This document shows, piece after piece, positions 4,734 through 6,066 of a stretch of DNA of 6,066 nucleotides; the stretch's first letter is position 1; each line of letters starts with the position of its first letter. The translations under genes and the position numbers were made by a program. Origin of the DNA: Chloroflexota bacterium (lineage in GTDB: Bacteria > Chloroflexota > Limnocylindria > Limnocylindrales > CSP1-4); contig JACDAV010000264.1 of NCBI GenBank assembly GCA_013695255.1, forward strand, positions 1 through 6,066. Reading direction: 5' to 3'. Under the pieces are notes generated by a model, which was given only the letters and a program-made list of their open reading frames with translations, did not search any database and was not told where the DNA came from.

Positions 4734-5660
4734 GTGCGCGTCATCTGGAACGCGAACGCCGGATCCAAGGGCGGCCTTTCGACCAACAGCTGCACGGAGG
4801 AGGAGCTCCGGGAGCTGCTCGAGCGGCACGGGCTCGGGGCCGACGTCCATGCGACCGATTCGGCGGAGGATGCCCGCGCGCTCGCCGCCGAGGCCGTCCG
4901 CGAGGGCTACGACCTGGTCGTCGCGGCCGGTGGGGACGGCACGATCGGGCTGGTCGCGGGTGAGCTGCTGGGGAGCCGAACGGCCCTCGGAATCCTTCCC
5001 CTCGGCAGCGTGATGAACGTCGCGCGGAGCATCGGTCTGCCCCGCGAGCGGGAGGCAGCCGCGGAGGTCCTCGGGAGCGGCGAGGTCCGGGCGATCGATG
5101 TCGGCTTGGCGCGGCACCGACCGTTCTACGAGGTCGGCTCCGTCGGCCTCAACGCGGCCATGTTCCGCGAGGCCCAGCGGGTCGACCGGGGCGACTGGCT
5201 GTCGATCCTTCGCACCTTCTGGGTCGCGATCCGCTACCGGCCCGCCCGGATGGAGATCCGGCTGGACGATCGGGTCGTCCGGACGCGCGCGCTCATGGTG
5301 ACCGTGGCCAATGGGCCCTACACCGGGATGGGGATGACGGTCGCGCCGGAGGCGCGCCTCGACGACGGCCGGTTCGACATCGTCGTCTTCCGCCGGTTCT
5401 CGAAGCTCCGGCTGGTGCGTCACCTGGCGGGCGTCGCGTTCGGGCGCTACCGACCGGCGCCGGAGATCGAGACCTACCGGTCGCGGACCGTCCGGATCAC
5501 GAGCGCGCACCCGCTGCCGTGCCGAGCCGATTCGCGCGACCTCGGCATGACGCCGGTCGAGTTCACCGTTCGGGCCGGGTCCCTGCGTGTCGTGCTGCCG
5601 CGCGGCGCGGAGGACGCCGCGGTCGCCTCGAGCTCGGCGTCGCGCGCCGTGGGGGCGTAA
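4734..5660 (+). CDS. Diacylglycerol-kinase-like lipid kinase (DAGK catalytic domain)
   Basis: Soluble lipid kinase of the DgkB/YegS/sphingosine-kinase fold, 308 residues, expected to phosphorylate a lipid hydroxyl with ATP. The N-terminal domain opens with VRVIWNANAGSKGG (the nucleotide-binding edge, usually N-P-x-S-G), followed by the hallmark GGDGT at 66-70 and LPLGSVMNVARSIGLP around 89-104. The C-terminal beta-sandwich domain runs from about 120 to 295 (GSVGLNAAMF, TVANGPYTGMGMTVAPEARLDDG in pieces, TPVEFTVRAGSLRVVLP). A charged tail of about 15 residues follows. GTG 4734 is chosen because the fold begins there and GGAG (4726-4729) lies four bases upstream. GTG 4644 would overlap the phosphatase stop as GTGA and add 30 Gly/Arg-rich residues without homology; GTG 4659 is a further alternative. 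The gene is co-transcribed with the PAP2 phosphatase. Several family motifs are atypical: NE after GGDGT is GL, ND is NV, and DGE is DSR. The substrate and even the activity are therefore uncertain. Confidence 0.92.
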   Translation: MRVIWNANAGSKGGLSTNSCTEEELRELLERHGLGADVHATDSAEDARALAAEAVREGYDLVVAAGGDGTIGLVAGELLGSRTALGILPLGSVMNVARSIGLPREREAAAEVLGSGEVRAIDVGLARHRPFYEVGSVGLNAAMFREAQRVDRGDWLSILRTFWVAIRYRPARMEIRLDDRVVRTRALMVTVANGPYTGMGMTVAPEARLDDGRFDIVVFRRFSKLRLVRHLAGVAFGRYRPAPEIETYRSRTVRITSAHPLPCRADSRDLGMTPVEFTVRAGSLRVVLPRGAEDAAVASSSASRAVGA

Positions 5661-5890
5661 CCCTCGTTCGGCGTATGACGGCTATCTGAGCGCCTTCGGG
5701 CAACGGTCTGCCCACGCGAGGCACTGCCTGATATGGGCCTGTCGGCACAAGGGCAGCCCGCCCGCGCACGGGTGTCACCGCGCAGCGCCAACGATCCGAG
5801 CCTGTCCTCGACTGCCGTGCGAGGGACGCCACCGCAAACAGCGATCCGGCCGGACGCGGCGCCGGCTCGAGACACCCAGGAGGAAGCCAG
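5661..5890 (+). other. Intergenic region before the LEA-like gene
   Basis: 230 bases without a credible gene. A weak hairpin, GGGCA (5698-5702) and TGCCC (5709-5713) with a six-base loop, might end the phosphatase-kinase transcript but lacks a T-tract. No convincing -35/-10 pair was found, although a promoter for the downstream gene should lie here. Confidence 0.4.
5878..5885 (+). promoter_or_regulatory. Strong ribosome binding site of the LEA-like gene
   Basis: AGGAGGAA, with the GG at 5882-5883 seven bases before the ATG at 5891. It is the best Shine-Dalgarno sequence in the window and is the main support for this start. Confidence 0.8.
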
Positions 5891-6066
5891 ATGACCACGG
5901 ATATGGGAGGCGACGCGAGCCAGGAGCTGACCGGAGGCGCCCCGCAGGGAGATCGGCTCCAGGAGGCAGCGAGCGGTCTCAAGGACCAGGCGACCCGAAC
6001 GGCCGAGGCGCAGGCGTCCACGACCATGACCAAGGCGGGCGACACGCTGGGCCAGGTCGCCCAGGC
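5891..6066 (+). CDS. LEA-like hydrophilic helical protein, 3' partial
   Basis: The reading frame starts at ATG 5891 and stays open to the window edge (58 complete codons and two bases). The visible protein begins MTTDMGGDASQELTGG. It continues with an Ala/Gln/Glu/Lys/Thr-rich, hydrophilic stretch containing GLKDQATRTAEAQAS and TKAGDTLGQVAQ. It has no cysteine and no membrane segment so far, and suits an amphipathic helix. The KDQAxxTAE pattern resembles late-embryogenesis-abundant-type desiccation/stress proteins. It also resembles a group of short bacterial proteins that carry such helices ahead of a C-terminal membrane anchor (often ending in a RQP...FLGGAF-like segment); that part is outside the window. 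The product name is tentative, while the gene itself is well supported by AGGAGGAA upstream. It is the third plus-strand gene in a row but is separated by 230 bases from the kinase-like gene, so it is probably transcribed on its own. Confidence 0.75.
   Translation, partial: MTTDMGGDASQELTGGAPQGDRLQEAASGLKDQATRTAEAQASTTMTKAGDTLGQVAQ

Noticed and set aside
4569..5510. 313-residue minus-strand frame antisense to the lipid kinase
   Set aside because: Composition is Arg/Pro/Asp-rich with no domain, while the plus-strand frame carries GGDGT and a full DAGK fold. It is a GC-driven shadow.
5563..6045. 160-residue minus-strand frame over the end of the kinase, the gap and the LEA-like gene
   Set aside because: It crosses two supported plus-strand genes, shows no domain and has no ribosome binding site that I can see.

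Overview
This is a GC-rich window (roughly 70% G+C by eye) with short intergenic gaps, GTG starts and actinobacterial-style gene content, including an F420-dependent luciferase-like oxidoreductase. It fits a high-GC, F420-producing soil or water bacterium. The lipid-kinase subfamily and the LEA-like gene at the right edge remind me of Chloroflexota such as Limnocylindria, but an actinobacterium cannot be excluded from this window. There are seven genes, two of them cut by the window edges. I see no RNA genes, mobile elements or CRISPR arrays.

Left part: the C-terminal bulk of a CDF-family divalent metal exporter (+) converges on an F420-dependent luciferase-like oxidoreductase gene (-). A 187-bp divergent intergenic region separates that gene from a small exported protein of unknown function (+). 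This region holds a GGAACC repeat/palindrome and a plausible ECF-type promoter.

Middle: the small exported protein converges, over a perfect 11-bp hairpin terminator, on a carbon-nitrogen hydrolase of the beta-ureidopropionase type (-). The oxidoreductase and the hydrolase are on the same strand but not adjacent. They share an almost identical 16-bp element upstream of their starts (15 of 16 bases), so they are probably transcribed or regulated alike. Their families suggest a reduced-pyrimidine, hydantoin or N-carbamoyl compound pathway. The hydrolase also has two 14-bp direct repeats, 20 bp apart, in its leader.

Right part: a PAP2-family membrane phosphatase and a diacylglycerol-kinase-like protein form a tight operon (+), suggesting opposing steps on a lipid phosphate. 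The kinase-like protein departs from the canonical family in several conserved motifs. After a 230-bp gap, a gene with a strong ribosome binding site begins at 5891 and runs off the edge. It encodes a hydrophilic, Ala-rich helical protein like the LEA-type stress proteins.

I found no clearly new multi-gene system. The best leads are the shared upstream element linking the oxidoreductase and hydrolase, the GGAACC region, and the atypical lipid kinase.
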